From: Phymorhynchus buccinoides
Taxonomy: Eukaryota > Mollusca > Gastropoda > Neogastropoda > Raphitomidae
Assembly (NCBI GenBank): GCA_017654935.2
Contig: CM065699.1
Coordinates: 9,205,827 to 9,269,826, forward strand
Length of the DNA stretch: 64,000 nucleotides
Reading direction: 5' to 3'
The translations under genes were made by a program, and so were the position numbers. Below the pieces are notes generated by a model. That model made no database searches, was not told where the DNA came from, and saw only the letters and a list, made by a program, of their open reading frames with translations. Below, piece after piece: positions 37,396 to 50,265 of the stretch (position 1 is its first letter; every line of letters starts with the position of its first letter).

Positions 37396-38579
37396 ATACA
37401 GTAGTAATAAAATCTAAAATTGGGGTAAAATTCGGGGCGTGTGCCTTATACAGAGGTGCGCTTTATAGTCCAAAAAATGGTACTACTTTTCTAGTCATAG
37501 TGACTGACTGGTCTCAGGAGTTCAGGTTGCTCCCACCTGGAGAGCATGTCGCCTCTAGTGCAGCACCCACCATTAAAAAAGAAAATTGTGCATGGATTAT
37601 TTTTGTGTATGACTCAGGCATGGTAGTGGGGACAAAGTGGTTTTCAAGGAAAATGGCCGGGGGATCCAGGGGGCCGAAGAAAATTCAATAAATGAGAGTA
37701 CAATTTTCACTTTTTCATGCCATTTCAATGCATTTTTTAAATAATTTTGTTTCAAACTGTTTCGCGGATTTTCCGTGATTTGCGGTCTACCATGCCTGAT
37801 GACTGAAAGGTAGGGGGGGAGAAAGGTGAATATAATTGACCAGTTGACAACTTCTTTGCTGCCTGTGGGATCTGTAATGTGTGTGTAATAATTTTAAAGT
37901 GATGTTTTTTTATGTAGCTCTATCCAGGTACCCTTTTACTTACACATCAGTGCGCGAGCGTTAACTCAATATTGGTGTGCTAAAGTCAAAGTAATGGTAG
38001 AAACCAGAATACAGACTTCTTGCTTCCACCAAGAGAATATCATTTTGCTTGTGTATTGTTATTTGTCAATGGACAAATTTCTTTTAACTCATTCCGGACG
38101 AATTCCGAGTATACTCGGAACAGGAGAACACCAGTCAGGGCCTACTTCCGAGTATTTTCGGAACAGCGATTTCTGAGTCTAAAACTTGTCTGAATCATGT
38201 TTTCTCAATCCAAACTACGTTTTTTGAGTTCTCTTTGTCACTTTTCCAGGCTTCGTTTGACTTATGTTTGGCACTTCTATTTCATTTGTTAATGTTCCAA
38301 AAACATCCTAAGCATCAGCCCTACACGAGCCTTACAAAATGCTACAATAAGTTTTCGTTAAAAGTTATAATAAAAAAGACTTAATTATTCCGATTTTAAT
38401 GCAAGTACATAATAACGATTTCAAAGTGAAAAATAAACTTGGATCAACCAGTAATGTTGTTGAAAATGAATCACCGACAGGCGAGTTTTGTTGCACTTTT
38501 TATTTGTTGTATTTGTTTCTAGGCAACCCCAGGCCAGTAAGGATGTTTTCCTCAGGCAGCGATGTCTTGAAGGGGTTTA
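37396..38579. other. Unassigned intergenic DNA
   Basis: Contains an ATAAGGCG-family fragment (37430-37485). No coding support. A 38095-38165 segment has a short repeat of TTCCGAGTAT(A/T)(C/T)TCGGAAC. Confidence 0.4.
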
Positions 38580-38800
38580 AAAAAGTGAAAAAATGTTTTT
38601 GGATAAAAAGGTGCACATAGATTCTGTGTGCCTTTTTATCCAAAAACATTTTTTAACTTTTTTTTTTAACTTAAGCATGTTTTTAACTCGATCAAAATAA
38701 AATATTTTACATACATTTTCTTTTAATTTTATGTTCTATGATAAAATATATGTAAAATATTTTATTTTGATCGAGTTAAAAACATGCTTAAGTTTCAAGT
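38580..38800. repeat. Two adjacent long hairpins
   Basis: First: GTTTTTGGATAAAAAGGTGC and its complement around ATAGATTCTGT (38595-38652). Second: AACTTAAGCATGTTTTTAAC, CGATCAAAATAAAATATTTT inverted with 50-bp arms at 38668-38794. Foldback insertions or cruciform-prone sequence. Confidence 0.85.
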
Positions 38801-39119
38801 CAGTTGTAAAAAGTACAAGATTTTGATCCAGTTTTGTGGAGATCAATATTCTTAAAGTATGAGAGAACTTTAACATGCTTAAAAACTGGTTGCAGAGGTA
38901 AAAAAGATATTGCTCCTTGCGTAACTTGAACAAAAACCATAAGAATCTCTAAACTTTGCAAGTGCATTCTCCACAAGGTCGTGTGCAAATAGGATAACTG
39001 TCATGTTTGCAAGTCTTGTGAAACAGAGGTAAATAAGTGGTTGAATGTTATGCAATATTTAAAATAAATACGGGTGCTGGCTGGCCAGGTCACTAAAATT
39101 AGAAATAGGTTTTATTATT

Positions 39120-39380
39120 GTTTTGTTTTTTAAACCCATAGCCGGCATATATAAAGCGTTCACGCGAGGCGCGCGCCATCATTCTCAACGCTGCTGGCGA
39201 GAGAGACGGTTCAACCGTTCTTTTTTCCCTGTTGCCCGAGCCACTGCGAGTCAGAACTTCGCAGCGACTAGGCTAGCAGTCTACACCCGATCCCTGGGAT
39301 CGGTAGCTTTCCCTTTAAGATGTGCTCTCCCTAAAGTTTCGTCAATATAATGCCACAGTGCGGCGCTTTCGACTTCTATC
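39120..39380 (+). promoter_or_regulatory. Isolated TATA-like, GC-rich segment
   Basis: CATATATAAAGCG at 39147 is followed at promoter-like distance by unusually GC-rich DNA (GCGAGGCGCGCGCC) in an AT-rich neighbourhood, without an ORF downstream. Could be the promoter part of an LTR or of a non-coding transcript. Confidence 0.25.
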
Positions 39381-39479
39381 AAGATCAAGAAGACAGTCAT
39401 GCTTATTTTAAAATAAGACCATGATGTAAATGTGTTCATTGTTTTTGCATGAAGAATTTCCTTGAAACAAAGACTTAAT

Positions 39480-40289
39480 CAATCAATCAATCAATCAATA
39501 TTTGTATTGTCCATTTTACAGGAAATTCTTTTTGCAGCAATAAAACAATCAACAAAACAACACAATAAAGACAGACATAGTATACAGAAAAGACAAAATA
39601 TGAAATATGCGACTATTGAATGCTTTGTGTGTAAACTGTAATTGTAAGTAATGCCATTATTTACGAAATATCTTGGATGAAGAATTTATATAGTCATAAA
39701 ATTTCTTGCATTTAAAATTCGTATGTCATAGTTAAACGTTTCTTGCAACATCAACAAAATGTGCATAAAGCTTGGTATATGTTTTGTTATCCAACTGTGT
39801 TAGGTTGGTTATTTTTTTCTTCAAGTTTTTTTTTCAAAATGCAAAATTATTGATCTTTCAAAGGAATGCATTAACATGTATTGATTACAAAGAAATTTGT
39901 AAGATATGAATGGAATTTCTACTTCTGTATTATCAACGTCAAGTTATAAGATGATCTTTTAAAATAAAATAATTTCCCCTTGAAACGATTGTGTTTACAC
40001 TGCAATAAAAACTTGTCCAATGTTGATTCTTGTGTGGAAATAAAGTTAGTTGAGTTGAAATTTTGAACAAAAGGAGATTCCAGTCACTAATGCACAGGTA
40101 TTAAACACGGGATTAAGAAAATTATTCATAAAAACTACAAGCTTTAAATAAAACGGTTTGTAGTCTGTTTTCTCTAAAACATGCAAACGCCAAAGTACCT
40201 CATTTATCCATTTTCAGTGCCTTGAATGTTGCGTTTTCATTCTGCCAGGCCAATTTTGGCTGTACAAAATGTATCAAAAAGCTCCAATA
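39480..40289. other. AT-rich DNA with AATC tetranucleotide
   Basis: (AATC)n at 39478-39500. Otherwise nothing recognised. Confidence 0.4.
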
Positions 40290-40712
40290 TATGACCCGAC
40301 ACCACGAAAGGGACATTAAGTGTCAAACTGACCATTCTGAGAAAATTATACATTTGAAAACTTCAGACAATTCTCTTTCTAATGATACAAGAACCATTCT
40401 TGCATCTTTTTCCGTTCCAGAGTTATGAGCATTTAAAGTTAGTAGGGTGAGCGTCGGCCATTTTGAGAAAAGTCTAAATTCTAGCCTAGGTGAAGAAAAT
40501 GCATTGACCTACTCGTTTTAAAGCACTTATAAGACAATTTAGAGATCATATTAAAGATTGTCCTTTGTAAATATGAAAGATAAGAAGTTGGAGAACACAA
40601 ATATACCCATAACTAATAACTGACAAAACAAATATTTTTGACTTTGCAAGCCTGTTATGAGAACCTAGCCCAGCGACTTAATGTCCCTTTCATTGTGCAG
40701 GGTCACATGTGT
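40290..40712. mobile_element. MITE with 35-bp inverted ends
   Basis: TATGACCCGACACCACGAAA and GGGACATTAAGT on the left. ACTTAATGTCCCTTTCATTG and TGCAGGGTCACAT on the right. Non-coding interior of about 350 bp. Confidence 0.8.
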
Positions 40713-41643
40713 ACTTATATTGATAGCAAGTACTAAAGCATTATACTCAATTATACTGGGTATCTAAAACAAAATTATATCCATTGCAAGCACTGATGAG
40801 GTTAATTTACAAATCATCCATTCTCACCACAGAACGTGGATAACATTGTCAGGAGTGGTTACACTTTTAATGTACATGCATCATTCTCTTGATCCCACAA
40901 TCGTGAAACATTCACCTGCAATGAAGAATTATATCAACAAGTCTTTTTCTCATGCAGAACATAAAATAGCATTTCCACCATTTAGACAATTATAGATACA
41001 CAAATGACACCGATAATCGCTATTCAAACATTTAGAGAATGCTTTGTACACAACACCAAATGAAAACATCACACATTGTATTTGAAATTCAAAATCTTCA
41101 ATTTGTTTTGGATTATCCTGTGTACAATTACTTTTATGTACATTTTTCAAATGTTTGGACCTGCAAATAAACTACAAAATATGTATGGATGTGTATGCAT
41201 GCATGCATGATGTACGTGTACATACACGCCAGCCTTCATACATCTTCAAAGATGCTTGTCACATTTCATTTATGCCAACATTTTAACGCAGCTAAAAATT
41301 GTCTAGACTAATGTGTACGTTTATTCTCATGGGTAAATGTTTTGGGGCTCAAACGCATCTATTTACAAATGAAATATATTTCCCCCCCCCCCCCCCCCCC
41401 CAAGAAAAATAACCCACACCCACACAATTGATAACCAATTAATTTATTAAGGCAACATGCTATTTTCTTTGTACATTCATACAGTAGAGACAGGAACTTG
41501 TAATATCTGTCTCAACTGCAACTGACAATAAATCAGATAAACAGAGAGAGGGAGACACACACACAGAGAGAGAGAGAGAGAGTTGGAAAAACTTTATTAC
41601 ACAAGGATTGAGATTATAGGCTAAGCCTATTCTTAAAATCTGT

Positions 41644-41674
<31 letters not shown>

Positions 41675-42309
41675 CGTTGGATAAACTTGATTACACAAGG
41701 ATTGAGATTATAGGCCAAGCCTATTCTTAAAATCTGTCAGAGAGAGCATTGAAATAATATGTGATGCAGCACAGGAAAACGAGGCTAATGTCGTAAATGA
41801 TCACTTTTGACTTATTCATATTTTCAGAAAGGCCAGAGACAACAGATTAACAGGCAAAAAACAGAATTCATCTATCTCTAGTAGTTTACTTTTAACAATT
41901 TTTCAATCAATCAAATGTCTCTCTCTTTCTCTCTCTTGTGGCTGCCCAACTTTAGCCTCCTTTTCCTGTGCTGCATCACATATATGTCAACAGTCATTCA
42001 CACATCTGAGATCATAATAGTTATGAATCTTCAATGGAAAGGCAATGAAGACTACAATACTGCTGCCAAGTGATACCTCATGCTAGTAAAGTTAAGTTTC
42101 TCAAGAAATAACGCCATGACCCAAGCTTCAGCAAAAAGACATTCTCCCAGGTATGAACAACGCCTTAGGTAACGAGCGCCAGTCATGTCCTAAGTTGTCC
42201 AGGTAGCAGAGGAGGGGGTTGCTATTCTGGAGAGTTGGAATTTGTTTACAGTGGAGAAGTCTTTGGGGAAGGTCCCCAAAGGCTAACTAACCCCCTTGGC
42301 TGCAGCACT
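40713..42309. other. Unassigned DNA with local tandem duplication
   Basis: 41567-41745 contains two copies of AGAGAGAGAG plus TTACACAAGGATTGAGATTA and CCTATTCTTAAAATCTGTCA. PolyC at 41382-41401. No gene seen. Confidence 0.5.
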
Positions 42310-42441
42310 AAAGGGACAGCCACACGTCGGGCTAAAATCACACGACTGTATATGATACGATTCGATCACTCTCGAAGTGTGAATCACATTTGTTCTTGGA
42401 GACCACAAAGTCGTGTGACTTTAGTGGATGTGTGGCTGGCC
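42310..42441. mobile_element. Palindromic MITE, second copy
   Basis: GGGACAGCCACACGTCGGGC and GTGGATGTGTGGCTGGCCC inverted ends, as at 15472. Confidence 0.75.
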
Positions 42442-42724
42442 CTAAGACCCACTGACCCACCATGATTAAGTCCCTTGGGTTGTTTTTTCTGGGTAGCTGT
42501 GACCCACATACAAATGTCCCCAACTTCAAACTGAGGCTGCTCTCTAAAAGGATGTTTCGTTTTTCAATTTGGGGACATTTGTATGGGAGCCCTGGGATCG
42601 CAGAAGAAGTATGGGAGTCAAACCTGGTTTTTTTACCAGCTATAAGAGGGAAAAGACATGAAACCCGTGATTTTGACACGTGACCTGGTGGGTCTTTGAG
42701 TCAATGCAAATGCTTCCTAGTCTG

Positions 42725-43095
42725 AGAGCATGGGTGCAACTTCCCAAGATGAAATTAAAATGGAAAGGCTGCCCAGGTCCCGTGGGGTACAGGAGGGGGG
42801 GCTCAGGGGGGCAACGTCAATAAAAAAGACACTGTTGCCCTCTTTTTTTACATTTCTGTTTGAGTCCGATAAGCCTTACCCAGTTGCGTTTGAAAACAAT
42901 ATGGCGTCACTTGAGGGAGAGAGCACTTCCGGGCTAGAGCGACCATGTTCAAAACGCTCCGAATCGCTTGTAGTCGATGTGCCGTTACCCTTTTTTCCCC
43001 CCAGATGTTTTTTAAGAAAAGGAAGTTCAGTCGCATGAAAATTTAAAATAAAATAAAATCCTTGTGAAAATGAAAAAGTTGCACCCATGTGAAAG
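42725..43095. mobile_element. MITE-like repeat with ends GCATGGGTGCAACTT
   Basis: Inverted termini at 42729 and 43078-43092. Interior shared with 17215-17625. Confidence 0.55.
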
Positions 43096-43905
43096 TCCCA
43101 GTCATTCACCAAAGACTAAGGTTTGAGATGATTCTCCATTCTTGTAGAAATATCGACTGCACAGCTCTCACTTCACTACGGGCCCAAACCTCACACTAAT
43201 GTCAACCAATGACAAGAGCCATTCGAGTAAAGGCTGTAGCCGTAGTTACCATGCACATTATAACTGAGCATTGAAGTTACTTACAACGTCTATCAGTAAC
43301 ACACATCCACGCACCAAATCCATACTCAGAAGTAAAATGCTGCCAATAAGAATGAACTCTACCAATATACACTTCGTCAATGTGATCATGAAGTACTCGT
43401 AACGTACATTTTCTCAGGCAATATTTTATCATAAGAACAAAAATAATAATGTTTCAGTCAGGGATAAAACCAGTTACACAATGAACAAATAATGAACAGT
43501 ACACAAACGAAAGAGGTGGATCCAATGAGAGACACAGAGATGAAACGTATTTGTCACGAACGAAACAAAGCAGTGGACAGATAGACATTAACATTCTCGA
43601 AGTCCAGCAGCTTGTTGGAAGTAAATCGTTCATGCAATATTTTCACAAAGCATAAAATTGAATTAAGCATCCATTTTCCATTAAGTACACACAGTTTGGT
43701 GCATACCAGACTTCATTTAGGCTCTAAACAATGGTTTGATCACAAGCATTCAACCGACAACAATCTTTCCAGTGCAGCCTCAGGCCAGCACAGTGGTTTC
43801 ACCGACGCAGTGCCAGCGAGTCACAATAGAGTTAAAAGACACAGAATTAATAGGATAGACAGAAAGCAAACAAAACAAAGTTGAACAAGTGATTACACGC
43901 ATTGA
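43096..43905. other. Unassigned intergenic DNA
   Basis: No repeat family or coding support recognised. Confidence 0.4.
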
Positions 43906-43909
43906 ACAT

Positions 43910-44515
43910 TTCAGGTGGACAATTAAAAGAACAAAATATTAGATAATTAGACAAACATAAGGTTAGATAATTAGACAAAAAAGTTAGATAATGAGACATA
44001 CAAAGAGAAAGATAGAAAATTAGACATACAAACAGAAAATCAGACATTTGACAGACAAACATACAAGATAGAAAATTAGACATACAAACAGAAAATCAGA
44101 CATTTGACAGACAAACATACAAAAAGATAGAAAATTAGACATACAAACAGAAAATCAGACATTTGACAGACAAACATGCAAAAAGATAGAAAATTAGACA
44201 TACAAACAGAAAATCAGACATTTGACAGACAATTAAACATACAAGATAGAAAATTAGACATACAAACAGAAAATCAGACATTTGACAGACAATTAAACAT
44301 ACAAGATAGAAAATTAGACATACAAACATAAAATCAGACATTTGACAGACAAACATACAAATAGATAGAAAATTAGACATACAAACAGAAAATCAGACAT
44401 TTGACAGACAATTAAACATACAAAAGATAGAAAATTAGACAAACAGAAAATCAGACATTTGACAGACAATTCCATACAAGATAGAAAATTAGACATACAA
44501 AGAGAAAATCAGGTA
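43910..44515. repeat. Minisatellite, unit about 55-60 bp
   Basis: About eight copies of a unit containing AGATAGAAAATTAGACATAC, AAACAGAAAATCAGACATTT and GACAGACAAACATAC, with variants (GACAGACAATTAAACATAC). The left edge shows a degenerate 18-bp sub-repeat TTAGATAATTAGACAAAC. Confidence 0.9.
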
Positions 44516-45300
44516 TTAGAGCAAATAAAGGTCGATTAGACAGACTGAAGGCAAACAAGTCTATGTTCACTTGATACAGTAAAGCGCAGGAAAGAAGTGT
44601 GTCATTACTACTTCTTAGAATGACATTGCCTTTACCCCCACCCCCACCCACTCTTGTGACTGGTTTGTTGACGGGTTAGTATGTTGGCTAAGGGCTAAAT
44701 AACAATCCAATTCCTATTCACTACAATTATTTTATCTTTTTTCCCCCACACCAAACCTTGGAAGATGGAACATAACCAAATCACTTTGTTTCAGAACAGT
44801 TTTTGGATACAAGGGTGGCTTCCTTTCAGAATTTGTTGTTTATCTTTTTCATTATTAAAACATATTCCAGAATTTTTTCTTGTAAATGAGCGTTATATGC
44901 TGCAATTTTTCAAGACAAAATGCCTGCATCTTAAAAAGAAAGAGCAGGATTACTGAAATACTTTGATAATGCTTATATGTGTATATTTATGGACTTGACC
45001 CTCTTACATTCGCATTTGTTACACACAAAAAGTTCTAGTGTTCAGATTCTTTCACACATTTTCAGGAAAATGTCTTCTGAAGCACACAGAGCGCCATACA
45101 ATTACCATCACAAGTGAGAAGCTTCTTCACGGTGTGTGCATAACAAGCCAGAACTTAGTGCGTCATGAAAATGCCATCAGAGGGGGTCTCAGAATTGGGG
45201 CAAGCTACGGGCGGTCTTGGGCGACTTCAATACATAGAGGCAACTTCCGGCTGGCTGGTTTGGGCCGGAATAAATGCAAGGTTAAAGGATTTATTGTAAA
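44516..45300. other. Unassigned intergenic DNA
   Basis: No coding support and no recognised repeat. Confidence 0.4.
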
Positions 45301-45304
45301 GATC

Positions 45305-45530
45305 CACGTTTGCGACGAAAATGGTGTTTTACGTCCTCTTGGTCTGAATCAGACACATATGGGACATTTGTAAATACAAATATGGTGGGAACAATACTGG
45401 AGGCAATGCCCGGAGGCAGTACGAAACCAGTAAAGTCCCGATTTTTTTAATTAATACAGATAGCTGTAGCGGTGACCACGCCTCGGTTAAACCTCATCGG
45501 CTATGGCACCGCTACAAGTATTTGTTGCAT
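45305..45530 (+). repeat. Dispersed repeat shared with 14660 and 25930
   Basis: GGTGTTTTACGTCCTCTTGG, ATGGTGGGAACAATACTGG, CACGCCTCGGTTAAACCTC in the same order. Confidence 0.75.
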
Positions 45531-45821
45531 TTGATTATAAGATCCACGTTTAAGAACTATTCTCTCTTTTGTACTCGCCCTAGTATCTAAAAGTTAAAGG
45601 ATGTTCCCACATCGGGCAATTAATGCCATATTTGACAGTAAGATCTTTCCATACAATGCCTAATATTATCACACTCAGCACATACGTACAGACTGAACTT
45701 ACCATGCAATGTTTAACAATCTCTGAACCTTTTTTGTTTGGTTTGTGCTTACATGGGAATACTTGTTGTGGCAAATCTTTGCCAAATGTTCTATTTTCAG
45801 TTTAAACCTCAGCCCGTATTC

Positions 45822-45945
45822 ACATTGAGATAGCATGAGACTTATCATCATGACATCTTAGAAGTCCTTCTAAAGTCCTATTAAATCCCACTACTTTTTA
45901 GGACTTCTAAGATATGATGATGATAAGTCTTACTATCTCAAATAA
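45822..45945. repeat. Palindrome with 42-bp arms
   Basis: GAGATAGCATGAGACTTATC and CATCTTAGAAGTCCT are inverted as AGGACTTCTAAGATATG and GATAAGTCTTACTATCTC. Small foldback element. Confidence 0.75.
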
Positions 45946-46186
45946 TCGAGTACAGGCCAACTGATTGTGGGAGAGGATTTTCTACAGGCAGATCACTGCC
46001 TGAACCTGCATCAAACCTGAATTCTGGCTTCAGGCTAACCCATAATTGTACACCCTTGGTCTTATGCCCCTAAGTCTGAGTCAAATGATTGCATTTCCTA
46101 CATATTATACATACAGAAAGAGTTTCCTTTAGTTTCATGTTTATTTCCCTAGATTTTTTGGTTTACATTTTGTTCTAAAACCTTCC

Positions 46187-46434
46187 TTGAGCCCTTTCAA
46201 CGCCACTGTCGCCTCTTGGCACCACAATGATTATAACACCCAGGTCACTGAAAGGCATCAACTGTGGGTCTGGTATCCAGTGACCTTACGTTCTTCATTT
46301 TGGGAGGTAAGGACAGGCCCTATGTTATGCATGCCACAGAGGAATCTCCAGTAGTGGAGACAGAATCTTTGCTCTGCCTAGGTAAGCTTAATGGAAAGTT
46401 TTAGCTGAAAGATGGCTGGCGTTGAAAGGGTTAA
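46187..46434. mobile_element. PiggyBac-like MITE
   Basis: TTGA border, GCCCTTTCAACGCC start, GGCGTTGAAAGGG end, TTAA border, usual GGAGGTAAGGACAGGCCC interior. Lies 125 bp beyond the stop of gene 2. Confidence 0.83.
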
Positions 46435-46558
46435 ACAAGTTCTTTTTAAGGAAGACTAAAGACTTTTTTTGTGTGTTGAAGATGCTGTTTGACAGACGTT
46501 AAAAGTGTCACTAAAGACTGTCCACATTTTGCCCCATCTTTTCTGGCCGTTCAGTGGA

Positions 46559-46672
46559 TCAGACCACAGGGTCCGCAGCTACAGCGGAGGAGGTGTTGGT
46601 GCGATCCTTCAGAGGACTGGAGGGCAGGCGCTTTCGAAGAGAGTCGTTCTCTTTGGTCACTTCTTCGTACCT
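46559..46672 (-). CDS. Gene 2 terminal exon
   Basis: Acceptor GTGTTTCAG. 37 codons: [16 protein letters not shown], then an SP-containing, basic tail ending ADPVV and TGA (complement 46559-46561). Phase 0. Confidence 0.8.
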   Translation of the reverse strand, partial: RYEEVTKENDSLRKRLPSSPLKDRTNTSSAVAADPVV

Positions 46673-49600
46673 CTGAAACACACAAACAAGAATTAAAAAA
46701 CATTTTTCATTGTTGAGCGCTAGAAGGAAGGTGGCAGAGTGGCTAAGACGTTCGCCTGCCGAATTCAATGCGTGACTGCAACGTGAGTGATCCGGGTTCG
46801 AATCCCGGCCTCGCCCTTTCTTTCTAGTTTGACAGGAAAATTGAACACATCGCACAGGTAAACACACACACACACACAGGGAGAAATCCCACACACACAA
46901 ACACAGGTTTCCACACATGACAATAATCCACAAGGAAAATTTCTTTAGACGACTGCCAAAAATGCAAAAAACTTATTTAGAGAATTTTTCATTGTTGAGC
47001 GCTAGAAGGAAGGTGGCAGAGTGGTTAAGACGTTCGCCTGCCTATTTTTCAAGTGTTTGGTTTGGTTTGGTTACTGGTATCTGCATCTGAATCCGTTACA
47101 TTGGCAGAAAACCAGTTCTGGTTATGAATCACCAACGGAAGAACTTTGGACGATCGGAAGGATTTGAATTCTGCAATGAAAACCAGTTCGTGACTGCAAC
47201 GTGAGTGATCCGGGTTCGAATCCCGGCCTCGCCCTTTCTTTCTAGTTTGACAGGAAAATTGAACTGAACATCGCTTTATGCAGGTAAACATCCCACAGCA
47301 GTTAAAAGTTGGTAAGAGCAGGGAGAAATCCCAACTTTGCCTCGGGATTTATGACCAAATTGATAACTAGGTTTCCAGTCTCTTTAGTCTTATGAGAATA
47401 ATCCTATGAAGGAAAATTTCTTTAGACGACTGCCTTTTAAAAAAGCAGAAACCCAAAATGTCGTGCCAACAGCATAATTGTCTAAGAGAGACTAAGGCAA
47501 TTTTGCAATCAACAATTGCAGAGAGGGTCTTTTTACCTTCTGTCAAAATCATGGACAAAAGTTATAATCTAACATCGTTGCTGTCGACCCAAGTTTAAAA
47601 AGAAATATGCAAGTGCTATTTTTAAGTGTTTGTTTTGGTTTGGTTACTGAAGAACGTTGGACGATCAATATGATTTGATAGGTAAGAAACTGTGGTATCT
47701 GCATCTGAATCCGTTACGTTGGCAGAAAACCAGTTCTGGTTATGAATCACCAACTTTGGACGATCGGTATGATTTGATAGGCAAGAAACTGGGGGTTCCT
47801 GGTGAAGACACTTTGCTGCTGCTGGGTTCTCCAACATGAGCACAATGGTTTCAGCACACGGGACCTTGGTTTTCTCGTTTCTTCCAAATGACTTGGTACT
47901 CATGGCCTGGTTGAGTGCAAGCAGTTAAAACTTCATCCATCTAGATACTGGGAACACTGGGCGATAAACTGACTTGGTACTCATGGCCTGGTTGAGAGCA
48001 AGCAGTTAAAACTTCATCCATCTAGATACTGGGAACACCGGGCGATAAACTACCCACCTTTTTGAGGAGGTCGTAGTCTTCCTGCACCCTCTTCATGTAG
48101 CTGAGCTTCTGGCTGTGGTTGGCGTGGCCAGCCAGCACGGCGTTGTCCTCACGCAGCTCCTGGCACCGCCGGTCTGTGGACCTCAGCTCCTGCGGGCACA
48201 AAGCCAGCCAACGTGTGTGCATGGGGGCTTCTACAAAATGACCCTGGAAAACCTGAAAAGCAGGGCTCTAGGGGGGGTTGCCTTGTCACCAGCTCCTGCG
48301 GGCACAAAGCCAGCCAACGTGTGTGCATGGGGGCTTCTACAAAATGACCCTGGAAAACCTGAAAAGCAGGGCTCTAGGGGGGGGGGGGGGGGGGGGGGGG
48401 GTTGCCTTGTCACCAGCTCCTGTAAAAGCCAACTTGTGTGCATGGGGGCTTCTACAAAATGACCCTGGAAAACCTGAAAAGCAGGGCTCTAGGGGGGGTT
48501 GCCTTGTCATCGTTGTCCTTGGTGGGCTATGGGAGTAAAATCCTTATGGGGGAGGGAGGAATTAATGAACTAATTTTTCATTCTGTTATCTTTTATTAGG
48601 CATGTGCACGTAAGTTTTATTCATTTTAGCTCATTGTATTATTGAGGGAAGAGAAGGGTGGGTTTGGAGAGAGGAGGCTAGATGGAGGGAGAGACAGGGG
48701 AAAGGGATGGAGAGAGAGGGAGAGAGGGAGGGAGGGAGGAGAACAAGGGAGACTGTTAGGCACCTGCAGTAAAAGAGGCTCAGATTGAGGGAGAGAAACG
48801 GAAGAGAGATCTAATGTTTTGGTTTGATTGTTCAAATAGGGTCTATAATGCTTTATTGCCAAAGTCCTGTGACGAGATAGGATGTTGGTGGGAAGGGTGG
48901 AGGGTTGTATGAAATTATCCTTGTTTTTATGAGGACAAAATAAAAGTTGAGTTGAGTTGAAGGGAGTTGTGAGTTGTGAGTGGGTGTTAGGCACCTGCAG
49001 TAAAAGAGGCTCAAAAAGAGGGAGAAAACGGAAGAAAAAATCTAATGCCGCATGCAGTTCTTTTTCTTTTATCTGGATTTTAAAACAAAACAAAAAAGAG
49101 GATACATTAGATAAAAGAACCTAGCAATAATAAGACAGCTAATGTCCAAGCTGGAAGTAGAATGATGAAAATTTTCGAAGCAGGAATTTGGAAAAATAAT
49201 CTCCCAAGGAGGACATTCCAGTATACAGTGGAAGACTTATAGCCTGTACCCATATGTTCCCTGCATTAAGGAAAAGGAGTCTCTCTCTCGTGTGTGTTCC
49301 TGCCGAACAAAGACCTTCTTCGAGGGTGCTACAAACGGTGAAAAGAAAATCAAACAAGATACATGAAAACAAGTTTTGAATAAAATAAGGTCATCTACAT
49401 CTATGAAAGCAGAGATTGAATGACCAAAAAGTTAAAAAGAAAAAGAACCAAAAAGAACACATGGCTGTGACTAGCAGAAGTTAGAAAGGGTCAAGTATAA
49501 AAGCTAGGAGGAAACACACTGTGTGGGATAAACGAGCACCAAACACACATCAGTCTTCACAGGTAAAAGAACCTTTTAAAAGCTAAAATCCACAAAACAC

Positions 49601-50229
49601 AAAAGGTTAAAAACGATTTGAAAAGTTAAAAAAACAAAAACAGGTTTGTTTCTTTCAGGTTAAATCTAGGAACACAACAGGTTGAAAACGAGTAATTGCC
49701 AAGTCATCACTCTTGTAGGGTAGGTTCATGCATATATCAACACACACACAAAAGGCTAAAAATCTGTGTCACCATACCGACAGCATTTCGCTATGTGAAA
49801 CATTCATGAATCGTTTTTAGTCCCCGAGCCGAAGGTTCGGGAACTATTGTTTCTGTCTGATCCGTCCGGCGTGCCTCTGTCCGTTCGGCTATTCGTCCGT
49901 TTTTCTCAAAAACTATTCAGTCTATCATCATCAAATTTGGTGTACTAGTTTGCCCAGATGCAAGCTATCCACTGATGTATTTAGTTTTACATTAAGGTCA
50001 AGGTCGCGCCAGTTACGGGGTTCAACCCCCAAAACACATAATCGCTAATATCTCGCGAAGTTTTGCATGTATTTCAATGCAGTTTTTGTCACAACATTTC
50101 TTGATGAATGGTCTATAACACAGTTGTCATGAATTTTTCTGTGCGCTCGTGTGCGCATGATCGCACGCGCTCAAATCACGGGTCCGAACACACATGCGCC
50201 ATGAAACAGCTTTGTAGCTCTGTGGTTGA

Positions 50230-50265
<36 letters not shown>

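Noticed and set aside
46727..46810. Functional tRNA gene
   Set aside because: A and B boxes are present but cloverleaf pairing is not evident, and the segment continues into a repeated SINE body with further copies at 46985 and 56565.
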